NCBI RefSeq assembly: GCF_002335805.1
Contig: NZ_NISU01000001.1
Coordinates: 318,079-382,078 of the forward strand
Direction: 5' to 3'
Source of the DNA: Bacillus sp. FJAT-45350
GTDB taxonomy: Bacteria > Bacillota > Bacilli > Bacillales > NISU01
DNA: 64,000 bases
Shown here: one piece after another, positions 32,781-40,883 of the stretch
How the letters are laid out: each line of letters opens with the position of its first letter
How positions within the stretch are numbered: position 1 is the first letter of the stretch
The notes under the pieces: model-generated
Told to the model about the DNA's origin: nothing
The model's input: only the letters and a program-made list of their open reading frames with translations
Database searches by the model: none
Translations under genes and position numbers: made by a program

Positions 32781-33263
32781 TTATAGTTGTAATTCTTCTT
32801 CAGAAATTAAAATTCCATCTGTGTCAGCATAAACAAACTGACCTGGAATCCAGTTAATTCCTGCAAATTGAACAGGAACATTTTCTTCCCCTTTTCCTTG
32901 TTTAATGCTTTTAATCGGGTTAGTCCCTAAAGCAAAAACTCCAATTTTCATTTCGTTAATTTGACCAGAGTCTCTAATGCAGCTATTGATTATCACACCT
33001 GCTAGGTTTCTAGAAACAGCAATTTCAGCAAGGTTATCTCCCATTAATGCGCACTTTCTTGATCCAGCACCATCAACGACTAGAACACTTCCCTCAGGGA
33101 TTTCTTGTAGTGCTTTTTTAACAAGGACATTGTCTTCAAAAACTCTTACTGTACAGATTGGTCCTGAAAATGCCTTTTTCTTTCCGAAGTGTGAAAAAAC
33201 TGGCTCAGCAAGTTTTACTTTTTCTACATGTACATCACAAATATCAGCAGTATGTAGTGTCAT
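32781..33263 (-). CDS. RraA-like protein / putative 4-hydroxy-4-methyl-2-oxoglutarate aldolase
   Basis: 160 residues. The RraA fold is shown by TADICDVH at the N-terminus, VLVVDGAGSRKCALMGDNLA (residues about 60-79) and GVIINSCIRDSGQINEMKIG (about 89-108), where the conserved Arg-Asp (RD) of the aldolase active site lies, followed by VFALGTNPI. Bacterial members annotated as regulators of RNase E exist, but Bacillus lacks RNase E. The related HMG/oxaloacetate decarboxylase-aldolase activity is therefore more likely. Monocistronic. RBS AGGAGGTACTTTAAAT precedes the ATG. Confidence 0.85.
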   Translation of the reverse strand: MTLHTADICDVHVEKVKLAEPVFSHFGKKKAFSGPICTVRVFEDNVLVKKALQEIPEGSVLVVDGAGSRKCALMGDNLAEIAVSRNLAGVIINSCIRDSGQINEMKIGVFALGTNPIKSIKQGKGEENVPVQFAGINWIPGQFVYADTDGILISEEELQL

Positions 33264-33541
33264 ATTTAAAGTACCTCCTAAAAAGAATATAGTGTAAATA
33301 TTCGATATTTTCGTTTATTTTTCCTGCGCTTTAGTTCAATAAATGATAACTTATGACAAAAAAGTACTTTTTCTTAATTTTTTTGCGTAAAAATAAGATG
33401 ATTTAATAGAGTAAAGAGGAAATTTTTGATACAATCAAAACAGTCTACGATGAAGAAGAGACAGTTAGTGAATGATTGCTTTTTCTACGAGGCACTACTA
33501 TTATTAGAGTGATAATGGTACATAACTAAGGAGGAATAATA
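33264..33541. other. Intergenic region upstream of dapH
   Basis: 278 bp between divergent genes; AT-rich and expected to hold promoters for both. I see no riboswitch, in particular no lysine (L-box) element. Confidence 0.5.
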
Positions 33542-34258
33542 ATGAAAATGATGGATGCAAACGAAATTATTCAATTTATCTCAACTAGTGTTAAGAAAAC
33601 ACCGGTTAAAGTACATATTAAAGGTCAGCTAGAAGGTATTGACTTTGGTGCAGATACAAAAGCATTTATTACTGGTAATGTAGGAGTTCTTTTCGGTGAT
33701 TGGGAGCAAATCGATGCTGCAATCAAAGCGAACGAAGGACAAATTGAAGATTATGTTGTAGAAAATGACCGTCGTAACTCAGCGGTACCTCTAATTGACA
33801 TGAAAAATATCAAAGCTCGTATTGAGCCAGGTGCAATAATTCGTGACCAAGTTGAAATTGGTGACAATGCTGTTATTATGATGGGGGCTTCAATTAATAT
33901 TGGTTCAGTAATCGGTGAAGGTACAATGATCGATATGAACGCAGTACTTGGTGGACGAGCTACTGTTGGTAAGAACTGTCACGTTGGTGCAGGTTCTGTA
34001 TTAGCTGGTGTTATTGAGCCACCTTCAGCTCAACCAGTAATCGTTGAAGATGATGTAGTAATTGGTGCAAACGTAGTTGTTCTAGAAGGCGTAAGAGTTG
34101 GAAAAGGTGCTGTAGTTGCAGCTGGAGCTATTGTAACTGAAGATGTACCACCAAACACTGTTGTCGCTGGTACACCTGCTCGTGTAATTAAAGAAATCGA
34201 TGAAAAAACAAAAGGAAAAACTGAAATCAAGCAAGAGCTACGTCGTTTAAATGACTAA
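33542..34258 (+). CDS. dapH: Tetrahydrodipicolinate N-acetyltransferase
   Basis: 238 residues. An N-terminal DapH domain ([20 protein letters not shown]) is followed by a left-handed beta-helix built of hexapeptide repeats ([20 protein letters not shown] and so on; about 95-215). It acetylates tetrahydrodipicolinate, the first committed step of the acetylated diaminopimelate/lysine pathway used by Bacillus. RBS AAGGAGGAATAAT. It leads a cluster with an aminotransferase and dapL, matching B. subtilis ykuQ-ykuR apart from the aminotransferase. Confidence 0.96.
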   Translation: MKMMDANEIIQFISTSVKKTPVKVHIKGQLEGIDFGADTKAFITGNVGVLFGDWEQIDAAIKANEGQIEDYVVENDRRNSAVPLIDMKNIKARIEPGAIIRDQVEIGDNAVIMMGASINIGSVIGEGTMIDMNAVLGGRATVGKNCHVGAGSVLAGVIEPPSAQPVIVEDDVVIGANVVVLEGVRVGKGAVVAAGAIVTEDVPPNTVVAGTPARVIKEIDEKTKGKTEIKQELRRLND

Positions 34259-34273
34259 AAGAGTAAGATAAAA

Positions 34274-34390
34274 GTGGTGTTCACTTTTTAATCTTTCTCG
34301 GAGCAATGAGCGAAGCCGTTGTAATCTTTTTAAAGCCTTACTAGGAGTGTTTTTTCCTAGGGAGGTGAACAACGTGCGAAGCCATTGATA
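34274..34390 (+). repeat. Terminator plus structured repeat, copy R7
   Basis: AAAGTG/CACTTT with a T-run (34271-34290) probably terminates dapH transcripts. Directly after it: GCAATG 34303-34308 with CATTG 34383-34387; agcgaagc and tgcgaagc unpaired; CGTTGT 34317-34322 with ACAACG 34369-34374; apical hairpin CTAGGA/TCCTAG. The internal-loop sequence is GCGAAGC, i.e. the inverse of the type-1 copies. It lies between dapH and the aminotransferase gene. Confidence 0.75.
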
Positions 34391-34483
34391 CTACACGATA
34401 TTCTATACAAGAAATTTACTGGCATTCATTAGGCTAATCTAAGCTTGATGGATGCCACATTTATAAGAAGAAAAGGGGTAGTT

Positions 34484-35701
34484 ATGATGACAGATTGGCA
34501 AAACCTCGACCAAACATACATGATGTCAACATATAATCGTTTACCGATTGCCATTGAGAAAGGTGTAGGAAACCGATTGTATGATGTGAACGGAAAGTCA
34601 TACTTAGACCTTTTTACAGGACTTGCTGTTAATATACTAGGGCATTCCCACCCTGAGATTGTGCGTACAATTAAGGAGCAAGGTGAAAAGTTTCTTCATA
34701 TTTCTAATGTTTTCTTAAATCCACCTGCAATTCAATTGGCGGAAAAGCTTATAAAGAACACAATTGACGGCAAAGTGTTCTTCGTAAATTCAGGTGCCGA
34801 GGCAACAGAAGCAACTTTAAAGCTAGTTCATAAGTGGACAAAGGAACAACCAGAAAAAAGAAATGGGATTGTTGTTCTTCAAAAAAGCTTCCATGGTAGA
34901 ACACTTGGAGCGTTAAAATTAACTAGGCAACCAGGGGTGTATCAGGACTTTCCTGTAACAGACACACCTGTATATGAAATAGAGCCAGAAAATGTTGAAG
35001 CGCTTAAAGAGGTATTAAGAACGAAAAAGCCAGCTGCAGTCATTATGGAACCTGTATTAGGATCAGGGGGTATTGTTCCGTTAACTGAAGAATATTTGAA
35101 ACAAGTATCAGCACTTTGTAAAGAGTACGGCGCCCTTTGTTGTATGGATGAAATTCAAACAGGAATTGGGCGTACTGGTAAGCTATTCGCCTATCAGTAT
35201 GCAGGGGTCACACCAGATGTCATTCTTTTTGCTAAAGGTGTAGGTGGAGGATTACCACTTGGAGGGATAATAGTAGGACAACATATTAGTCATTTGTTCA
35301 AGCCGGGTGACCACGGGACTACTTTTGCACCTGCTCCACTAAGTGCTGCGCTAGGTAATACAGTAATGAAAGTACTACTAGAAGATGGGCAATTAGAAAA
35401 GGGAAGAAAACAAGCTGACTATTTAATGAGTAAATTAACAAGCTTAAAGGAAAAATACCCAACATTAGTGTCTGAGATTCGAGGTAAAGGAATGATGTTA
35501 GGAATTGTTACGAAAGTCGATCCTGAATCTGCGAAAGATTTACAGCGAAAAATGCTATCAGATGGTTTTTTAGTTGATGTAACACAACAAACTATTATTC
35601 GCTTATTGCCTCCGTTAACATTACTCAAGGAGGAAGTAGACCAATTTGTTGAAACATTTGAAACAAATTTGCTCACTCTTGAGAAAGAGGTCACTTCGTA
35701 A
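34484..35701 (+). CDS. Class III aminotransferase (acetylornithine-aminotransferase-like), probable N-acetyl-DAP aminotransferase
   Basis: About 405 residues from ATG 34484 (AAAAGGGGTAGTT; the frame extends upstream without an RBS). PLP enzyme of fold type I, class [28 protein letters not shown], the Asp in [13 protein letters not shown] and the Schiff-base Lys in [14 protein letters not shown]. The closest named relatives by pattern are ArgD/GabT. Its position between dapH and dapL, overlapping dapL by one base, suggests that it makes N-acetyl-L,L-diaminopimelate, a step that B. subtilis assigns to the unrelated class I enzyme PatA (family knowledge). A role in arginine synthesis is the alternative; no arg genes are nearby. 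Confidence 0.88.
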   Translation: MMTDWQNLDQTYMMSTYNRLPIAIEKGVGNRLYDVNGKSYLDLFTGLAVNILGHSHPEIVRTIKEQGEKFLHISNVFLNPPAIQLAEKLIKNTIDGKVFFVNSGAEATEATLKLVHKWTKEQPEKRNGIVVLQKSFHGRTLGALKLTRQPGVYQDFPVTDTPVYEIEPENVEALKEVLRTKKPAAVIMEPVLGSGGIVPLTEEYLKQVSALCKEYGALCCMDEIQTGIGRTGKLFAYQYAGVTPDVILFAKGVGGGLPLGGIIVGQHISHLFKPGDHGTTFAPAPLSAALGNTVMKVLLEDGQLEKGRKQADYLMSKLTSLKEKYPTLVSEIRGKGMMLGIVTKVDPESAKDLQRKMLSDGFLVDVTQQTIIRLLPPLTLLKEEVDQFVETFETNLLTLEKEVTS

Positions 35702-36828
35702 TGAATAAAGACAAGCTCATTGACATTCGTCGTCAATTACATCAAATACCAGAACTTGGCTATGAAGAAGTAAAGACGCAAGCATTTTTATTGGATTATA
35801 TTAACTCTTTACCTCAAGAGAATTTGGAACAAAAAACTTGGAGAACGGGGATTGTTGTTAAAGTGAAGGGAACTAGTCCCTCGAAAATGATCGCCTACCG
35901 TGCTGATATTGACGGGTTACCAATAACGGAAGAAACAGATTATCCATTTCAATCAATACATGAAGGAAATATGCATGCTTGTGGACATGATTTTCATATG
36001 ACGATTGCACTTGGGGTGTTAACACACTTTGCTAAAAGCCCTGGAAATGATGATTTGCTATTTATTTTTCAGCCAGCAGAAGAAGGACCTGGTGGAGCAC
36101 AGTTAATGTTAGAAAGTGATATTTTGAACATGTGGAAGCCAGATCAGATGGTCGCACTTCACATTGCTCCTGAATATCCAGTCGGAACAATTGCTACACG
36201 AGAAGGGCTCTTATTTGCTAATACATCTGAACTATTTATTGACCTAAAAGGGAAAGGTGGACATGCTGCTTATCCCCACACTGCAAATGATATGGTAGTG
36301 GCAGCAAGTCATCTAGTAACACAGTTGCAAACGATTGTTGCGAGGAATGTGGACCCTCTTGATTCAGCTGTTGTGACGATTGGTAAGATTACTGGTGGAA
36401 CGAAGCAAAATATTATCGCTGAGAAATCTAGAATCGAAGGGACTATTCGTACATTATCGATTGAGTCTATGACGAAAGTAAAACAAAGAATAGAAGCTCT
36501 TGTTAATGGAATTGAAGTTGGGTTTGACTGCAAGGCGACAATTGATTATGGTTCGAATTACTGTCAGGTTTTCAATGATAGCCAATTAACTAGAGAGTTT
36601 ATGGACTTTTCTAAAACTAAAGTTAACTTAATTGAATGTACCGAAGCAATGACAGGAGAAGACTTTGGATATTTCCTTGAGGAAATTCCAGGTTTTATGT
36701 TTTGGTTAGGTGTAGATAGCGAACACGGATTACATGATGCGAAATTAAAGCCTAATGAGGATGCGATTCAAGTAGCTGTCGATTTGTTCGTTGAATATTT
36801 AAGCTATAAAGTAAGTTCAAAAGGGTAG
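35701..36828 (+). CDS. dapL: N-acetyldiaminopimelate deacetylase
   Basis: 375 residues, M20 metallopeptidase family. The metal-site motifs HACGHDFHM (about 96-104) and the dimerisation domain starting [15 protein letters not shown] are clear, as is QPAEEGPGG with the catalytic Glu pair. It removes the acetyl group from N-acetyl-L,L-diaminopimelate to give L,L-DAP for lysine and peptidoglycan. The start codon overlaps the stop of the aminotransferase gene (TAATG). Corresponds to B. subtilis ykuR (dapL). Confidence 0.95.
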   Translation: MNKDKLIDIRRQLHQIPELGYEEVKTQAFLLDYINSLPQENLEQKTWRTGIVVKVKGTSPSKMIAYRADIDGLPITEETDYPFQSIHEGNMHACGHDFHMTIALGVLTHFAKSPGNDDLLFIFQPAEEGPGGAQLMLESDILNMWKPDQMVALHIAPEYPVGTIATREGLLFANTSELFIDLKGKGGHAAYPHTANDMVVAASHLVTQLQTIVARNVDPLDSAVVTIGKITGGTKQNIIAEKSRIEGTIRTLSIESMTKVKQRIEALVNGIEVGFDCKATIDYGSNYCQVFNDSQLTREFMDFSKTKVNLIECTEAMTGEDFGYFLEEIPGFMFWLGVDSEHGLHDAKLKPNEDAIQVAVDLFVEYLSYKVSSKG

Positions 36829-36850
36829 AGAGAGTCTACCTTTTTGAACT
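36819..36850 (+). terminator. Terminator of the dap cluster
   Basis: AAAAGGGTAGA (36819-36829) pairs with TCTACCTTTTT (36835-36845); the left arm overlaps the dapL stop. Confidence 0.85.
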
Positions 36851-36952
36851 TTTTATTACTTATTAGCTTTATAAATTTTTTTGTATAGTTCTTCTAGAAA
36901 GGCAAATACTAACATTGAAATTAAGTTATTGACTTTTCTGGAGGTGCTACAT

Positions 36953-37204
36953 ATGCCAAAAATTGGTGTAGAACAATCGTTAACTGCTGTACAACAAGAA
37001 TTACAATCAAAAGGGTATGAGGTTGTTCAATTGAAACAAGAGCAAGATGCTACTGGTTGCGATTGCTGCGTAATTACTGGTCAGGATCAAAATGTAATGG
37101 GTATTCAAAATGTAGTGACAAATGGTTCTGTTATTAATGCACATGGTATGAATGCTGATGAAGTATGTCAACAAGTAGAACAAAAACTTAATCAAGGTCA
37201 ATAA
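36953..37204 (+). CDS. ykuS: UPF0180 family protein YkuS
   Basis: ATG 36953 after TGGAGGTGCTACAT; 83 residues ([20 protein letters not shown]). It contains [20 protein letters not shown], the Cys-containing core typical of the YkuS/UPF0180 family, whose function is unknown. The same order dapH-dapL-ykuS occurs in B. subtilis, which supports orthology. Ends at a perfect terminator. Confidence 0.9.
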   Translation: MPKIGVEQSLTAVQQELQSKGYEVVQLKQEQDATGCDCCVITGQDQNVMGIQNVVTNGSVINAHGMNADEVCQQVEQKLNQGQ

Positions 37205-37208
37205 AAAG

Positions 37209-37248
37209 AAAAGGAGCCAAAATCTAACTGATTTTGGCTCCTTTTGTA
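37209..37248. terminator. Terminator between ykuS and cotX-like
   Basis: AAAAGGAGCCAAAAT (37209-37223) pairs perfectly with 37231-37245; serves both converging genes. Confidence 0.92.
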
Positions 37249-37257
37249 ATCTATTAC

Positions 37258-37722
37258 TTAAAGAATGTCTAGCTTAACAAGTAACGCTAATAGTATTTGA
37301 AGTAATACTTGGATATTTAGGGCTACTTGAGTATCCGTTGTTGTTACATCAACGTTTCTAGAGTTTTCAATAATTGTTTTTTGGTGTGTGATTTGTTTAA
37401 TTTTAGAAGACTGTAGTAAATCTTGAGTGATTTTTTCTGCTCGAGAGCTATCAGCGATTGATATGCTGATAACAATTGCAATAGCTGCTTGTAATGAAGC
37501 TTGTAATGAAACAGCTGCTTTCGTGTCTGTTGTATTTACTGAAATATCACAAGAATCTTTAATATAAATATATTCTTCAGATAGTTGAAGAGTTTTGTTT
37601 GTTTGTTCAGCACCTTGAGTATCTTGAGGCTCAGTTGGGCACAATGGATGTTTTGTTTTAGGGTCTAGAGCAGACCAATTTGAACTTGGTTTTGCACTTG
37701 AACGATAAACATCTTGATTCAT
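37258..37722 (-). CDS. cotX: Spore coat protein of the CotX family
   Basis: 154 residues. Two CotX domains: IYIKDSCDISVNTTDTKAAV then SLQASLQAAIAI (about 52-92), and TIIENSRNVDVTTTDTQVAL then NIQVLLQILLALL (about 115-150). Each pairs a polar beta stretch with a hydrophobic helix. CotX is an insoluble-fraction spore coat and crust protein, and domain duplication is seen in the family. ATG 37722 with GAAAGGAGGAATTAAAC. Upstream (in transcription) lies the CotW-like gene, as in the B. subtilis cotVWXYZ cluster. Confidence 0.88.
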   Translation of the reverse strand: MNQDVYRSSAKPSSNWSALDPKTKHPLCPTEPQDTQGAEQTNKTLQLSEEYIYIKDSCDISVNTTDTKAAVSLQASLQAAIAIVISISIADSSRAEKITQDLLQSSKIKQITHQKTIIENSRNVDVTTTDTQVALNIQVLLQILLALLVKLDIL

Positions 37723-37823
37723 GTTTAATTCCTCCTTTCATTATCTACTCTCATCCTATGATAGGAGGGCGTCTTTGTTTGGACAGTTACCCTAGTGCGG
37801 ATGACCAATTTTTATTCGAATGA

Positions 37824-38150
37824 CTACTTTCTATTTAAGAACGTTCGAACTGTATTTGGGTTATTTGCGGAGTGAAACTGCCTTTTTGGTCTTACTAGTT
37901 CTTGTTGTTGTTCTTGTACGTTAGGGTTGCTATCTACAAAGTCTTTTTCTGTTTTCGTATTCTTTTTAGCTAGAAATCCTTCTACTTCTGTTTTAATGTT
38001 ATCAACGATTTCTTTAATGTTTTTCTTTTCTTCTGGTGATAAATCATTGTCAGCTTTATTTACATGGTGCTTTTTTAATGTTTTATCCACAACCATTTCC
38101 ATTAGTTTTTGTTGATTCTTTAAGTCTAAACCTAATTGTTCCTTATCCAT
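37824..38150 (-). CDS. cotW: Spore coat protein CotW-like
   Basis: 108 residues from ATG 38150 (TAGGAGGTTTTATATC; longer reading frames upstream lack an RBS). The segment MVVDKTLKKHHVNKADNDLS, then PEEKKNIKEIVDNIKTEVEG, parallels the CotW region MLVQNIFSKHGVTKD, with the following EEK...LV helix, by eye. A Gln-rich tail and an Asn/Arg end follow. It is adjacent to cotX on the same strand with 100 bp between, and the pair inserts between ykuS and ykuT homologues, a difference from B. subtilis gene order. Confidence 0.7.
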   Translation of the reverse strand: MDKEQLGLDLKNQQKLMEMVVDKTLKKHHVNKADNDLSPEEKKNIKEIVDNIKTEVEGFLAKKNTKTEKDFVDSNPNVQEQQQELVRPKRQFHSANNPNTVRTFLNRK

Positions 38151-38229
38151 GATATAAAACCTCCTAAAAAAATTGGAATGCTCCCAATAGTACAATATGC
38201 TCGAGGGCAAAATGTGTATAGGTATTCAT

Positions 38230-38266
38230 ATAAAAAGGCGAGAAAATGGGTGCCATTTTCTCGCCT
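38230..38266. terminator. Terminator of the YkuT-like channel gene
   Basis: GGCGAGAAAATGG (38237-38249) pairs perfectly with CCATTTTCTCGCC (38253-38265); the minus strand continues CTTTTTATA. Confidence 0.88.
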
Positions 38267-38273
38267 GGAACTA

Positions 38274-39113
38274 TTAGTCATTATTTTTTTGAATATAAAC
38301 TTGATGTGGAAACGGAATTTCGATTCCATTTGCATCAAGGGCCTCTTTACAACCCTTACGAAGCTTTCTTTCTACGGCCCATTGAGACATATTTTCTGTT
38401 TTAGCAATAATTCGAATGACAACATCAGAATCACCAAGGCTTTGGACACCAACTACATTAGGGCCTTCTTTTATTGCTGGTTCATCTACGGCAATTTTAT
38501 CACAAGCTTCTTGAAGAACCACAATAGCTTTGTCAATATCATCATCATATGAAATACTCAGATCTACAAGTGCGCGCATATTACCTCTTGAGTGGTTGCT
38601 AATACTACTAATTTCCCGATTCGGTATAAAATGAAGAGTACCATCAAAGCCACGAATCTTTGTCGTACGTAACCCAACCTCTTCAACAACACCATCAAGT
38701 CCACCTGTTGTAACATAATCATCTACTTCGATTTGTTTCTCTAATAAAATGAAAAATCCAGTAACAACATCACTAACTAGTCCTTGTGCACCAAACCCGA
38801 TAGCAAGACCGATAATACCGGCACCCGCAATTAATGGTGCTATTTCAAGCCCGAATATCCCAACAATAATTGTAATAAATACAAAAATAAGAGCATACGA
38901 AAATACATTTATAGATAGTTTTTCTAATGTCATGACACGGCCTTTTGACATATTCTTTTGCTCTGCCATTCTCGAAAATCCTGTCGAGATAATCTTCTTC
39001 CCAATTCCCTTTGCTACAAAAAATGCAATAATTACGAGGACTATCTGCAAGATGATAACTAGAGCACTATTTAACATAGTGGACCAATCAACCTCTTCTA
39101 ACCAATTATTCAT
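38274..39113 (-). CDS. ykuT: MscS-family mechanosensitive channel (YkuT)
   Basis: 279 residues from ATG 39113 (GGAGTGTCATTA upstream; the open frame extends further but without RBS). One N-terminal helix (LNSALVIILQIVLVIIAFFV), a second, and the pore helix IAPLIAGAGIIGLAIGFGAQ leading to GLVSDVVTGFFILLEKQIEV, then the beta domain VEEVGLRTTKIRGFDGTLHF. A three-helix small MscS homologue, osmotic safety valve. In B. subtilis it lies between ykuS and ykuU, as here. Confidence 0.93.
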   Translation of the reverse strand: MNNWLEEVDWSTMLNSALVIILQIVLVIIAFFVAKGIGKKIISTGFSRMAEQKNMSKGRVMTLEKLSINVFSYALIFVFITIIVGIFGLEIAPLIAGAGIIGLAIGFGAQGLVSDVVTGFFILLEKQIEVDDYVTTGGLDGVVEEVGLRTTKIRGFDGTLHFIPNREISSISNHSRGNMRALVDLSISYDDDIDKAIVVLQEACDKIAVDEPAIKEGPNVVGVQSLGDSDVVIRIIAKTENMSQWAVERKLRKGCKEALDANGIEIPFPHQVYIQKNND

Positions 39114-39556
39114 TAATGACACTCCAATCAATTTTTTAGCGCATTTTTTAAATAGTAATAGTAGTAAAATGCTAAATCTATTTATATATACCCTTTTGCT
39201 ACTATTACTAATCAAAAAGAATAGCCTCTAAAATAATCGTAACATAGATTTATATTCCTCTCAAACTAGAGGTTATAAATCATGCGAGAGGACCTTATAA
39301 AAGATGAGTATGACTACAGAAACATCAATTGTTTCTATTGTTTATAGAATATTTATTAATAAAGAGCTTGTTATATTGAATTGCATGCATAATAAATGAG
39401 AATTTCAGATGCATATTATTAGTAAAAAAAGGACAAATCGTCTATAATAAAATTGTTCATGAATTGAGTGTAACTCATTAAAACATGGGTATAATACGTA
39501 CAGTGCATTATTATAGTAGGGTTAATTATGCAGTTTAAATTAATTATAATTTAATA
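39114..39556. other. Intergenic stretch between ykuT and ykuU
   Basis: About 440 bp without a gene. AT-rich, with no structured repeat. The plus-strand promoter and PerR-like box at its right end (next entries) are the only features I can support. Confidence 0.6.
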
Positions 39557-39585
39557 TTGACTAAAAATAACTCTTCTTTTATAAT
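39557..39585 (+). promoter_or_regulatory. SigA-type promoter of the peroxiredoxin gene
   Basis: TTGACT (39557-39562), 17-nt spacer, perfect TATAAT (39580-39585). The -10 overlaps the PerR-like box. Confidence 0.85.
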
Positions 39586-39596
39586 AATCATTGTAA
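39582..39596 (+). promoter_or_regulatory. PerR-like box at the peroxiredoxin promoter
   Basis: TAATAATCATTGTAA matches the PerR consensus TTATAATNATTATAA with two mismatches and overlaps the -10 element, so bound PerR would block RNA polymerase. Confidence 0.7.
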
Positions 39597-39633
39597 ACAA
39601 AAATATTAGGAATAATTTTAGGAGGTTTTACAT

Positions 39634-40185
39634 ATGACAGATAAGCGTATGGTAGCAAAACAAGCACCTCGTTTTGAGATGGATGCAGTATTACCGAACA
39701 AGGAATTTGGTAAAGTAAGTTTAGAAGAGAACATGAAGAACGACAAATGGACAGTACTTTATTTCTACCCAATGGACTTCACTTTCGTTTGTCCAACAGA
39801 AATTACTTCTTTAAGTGACCGTTTTGACGAGTTCGAAGATTTAGATACTGAAGTAATTGGTGTATCTACTGATACAGTCCACACTCACAAAGCATGGATC
39901 AACACGTCTCGTGACGAAAATGGTTTAGGTGAGTTAAAATATCCTTTAGCTGCTGATACTAATCACCAAGTGGCTCGTGACTATGGTGTATTAATCGAAG
40001 AAGAAGGTATTGCTCTTCGTGGTCTATTCATCATCAGCCCAGAAGGTGAATTAATGTATTCTGTTGTTAACCACAACAACATTGGACGTGACGTTGAAGA
40101 AACTTTACGTGTACTTCAAGCACTTCAAACTGGTGGACTTTGCCCAGCAAACTGGAAGCCAGGTCAAGAAACATTAAACGTATAA
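39634..40185 (+). CDS. ykuU: 2-Cys peroxiredoxin (YkuU/AhpC-like)
   Basis: 183 residues. Peroxidatic Cys53 in DFTFVCPTE and resolving Cys170 in GGLCPANW, typical 2-Cys (Prx1/AhpC) arrangement. It reduces hydrogen peroxide and organic peroxides using a thiol reductant; the reductase is not adjacent, but a PerR-boxed Grx-TrxR fusion at 13385 is a candidate. Start ATG with TAGGAGGTTTTACAT. Codon use is biased toward highly expressed codons. Followed by the YkuV homologue. Confidence 0.95.
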   Translation: MTDKRMVAKQAPRFEMDAVLPNKEFGKVSLEENMKNDKWTVLYFYPMDFTFVCPTEITSLSDRFDEFEDLDTEVIGVSTDTVHTHKAWINTSRDENGLGELKYPLAADTNHQVARDYGVLIEEEGIALRGLFIISPEGELMYSVVNHNNIGRDVEETLRVLQALQTGGLCPANWKPGQETLNV

Positions 40186-40206
40186 TAAATGCATAATATA
40201 TAAAAT

Positions 40207-40246
40207 GAGAGAGGTCTAGCAGTTATGTGTTAGGCCTTTTTATTAC
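40207..40246 (+). terminator. Probable terminator of ykuU
   Basis: GAGGTCTAG pairs with TTAGGCCT using G-U pairs, then TTTTATT. Weak enough to allow read-through into the next gene. Confidence 0.6.
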
Positions 40247-40268
40247 ATGAGAGAAGAGGCGATTTACT

Positions 40269-40721
40269 ATGGCATTAAAATTACGTTCTCCATTACCGGA
40301 ATTATCCGGTGCTACTGAATGGTTAAACGGTGAAGTAAAAAGAGAAGATTTAATTGGCAACAAACCAACTTTAATACACTTTTGGTCAATTTCTTGCGGA
40401 CTATGTAAAGAGGCAATGCCAAATGTGAATGAATTTAGAGACAACTATAAGGACCAATTAAATGTAATTGCAATTCATATGCCACGTTCGGAAAAGGATT
40501 TAAACCTTGATGAAATTAAGAAAGTGGCAGCAGAGCATGAGATTACACAACCAATTGCAATTGATAATGGGCATAAAATAACAGATGCGTTTGAAAATGA
40601 ATATGTACCTGCGTATTACGTTTTTGACGAAGAAGGTAACCTTCGACATTTCCAAGCTGGCGGTGGCGGTATGAAAATGTTAACGAAGCGTGTCAACCGT
40701 GTATTGGGTATTAAAGAATAG
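40269..40721 (+). CDS. ykuV: Thiol-disulfide oxidoreductase YkuV
   Basis: 150 residues, thioredoxin/TlpA-like fold. Redox motif WSISCGLCKEAMP (Cys43-Gly-Leu-Cys46), where B. subtilis YkuV has CxLC. No signal peptide, hence cytoplasmic. RBS GAAGAGGCGATTTACT. Located 83 bp behind the peroxiredoxin as in B. subtilis ykuU-ykuV; the C-terminal YYVFDEEGNLRHFQAGGGGM is a typical redoxin end. Likely acts as a disulfide reductant; its redox partner is not shown. Confidence 0.93.
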   Translation: MALKLRSPLPELSGATEWLNGEVKREDLIGNKPTLIHFWSISCGLCKEAMPNVNEFRDNYKDQLNVIAIHMPRSEKDLNLDEIKKVAAEHEITQPIAIDNGHKITDAFENEYVPAYYVFDEEGNLRHFQAGGGGMKMLTKRVNRVLGIKE

Positions 40722-40726
40722 TAATT

Positions 40727-40757
40727 AGAGCGATTTGCACATGCAAGTCGCTTTTTA
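40727..40757 (+). terminator. Terminator of ykuV
   Basis: AGCGATTTGC pairs with GCAAGTCGCT (one mismatch), loop acat, then TTTTTAT. Confidence 0.85.
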
Positions 40758-40762
40758 TAATG

Positions 40763-40827
40763 GCCTACGAAATTAAAAATACTTAAGCTTTGGCTAAATA
40801 AAAGACCGCTTTGCAGTTTTTGTTCTG
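40763..40827 (+). repeat. Type-1 repeat with internal deletion
   Basis: CCTACGAAATTAAAAATACT TAAGC joins directly to AAAAGACCGCTTTGCAG and TTTTTGTTCTG: both ends of the type-1 element without the paired centre. It again lies directly behind a terminator. Confidence 0.75.
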
Positions 40828-40883
40828 TTTAAAAGTCACCCACACCCACTCAGTAGGCATATACATATCTTGAGGTGGTTTAG

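Noticed and set aside
33264-33541. Lysine riboswitch before dapH
   Set aside because: No L-box consensus segments or terminator hairpin are visible.
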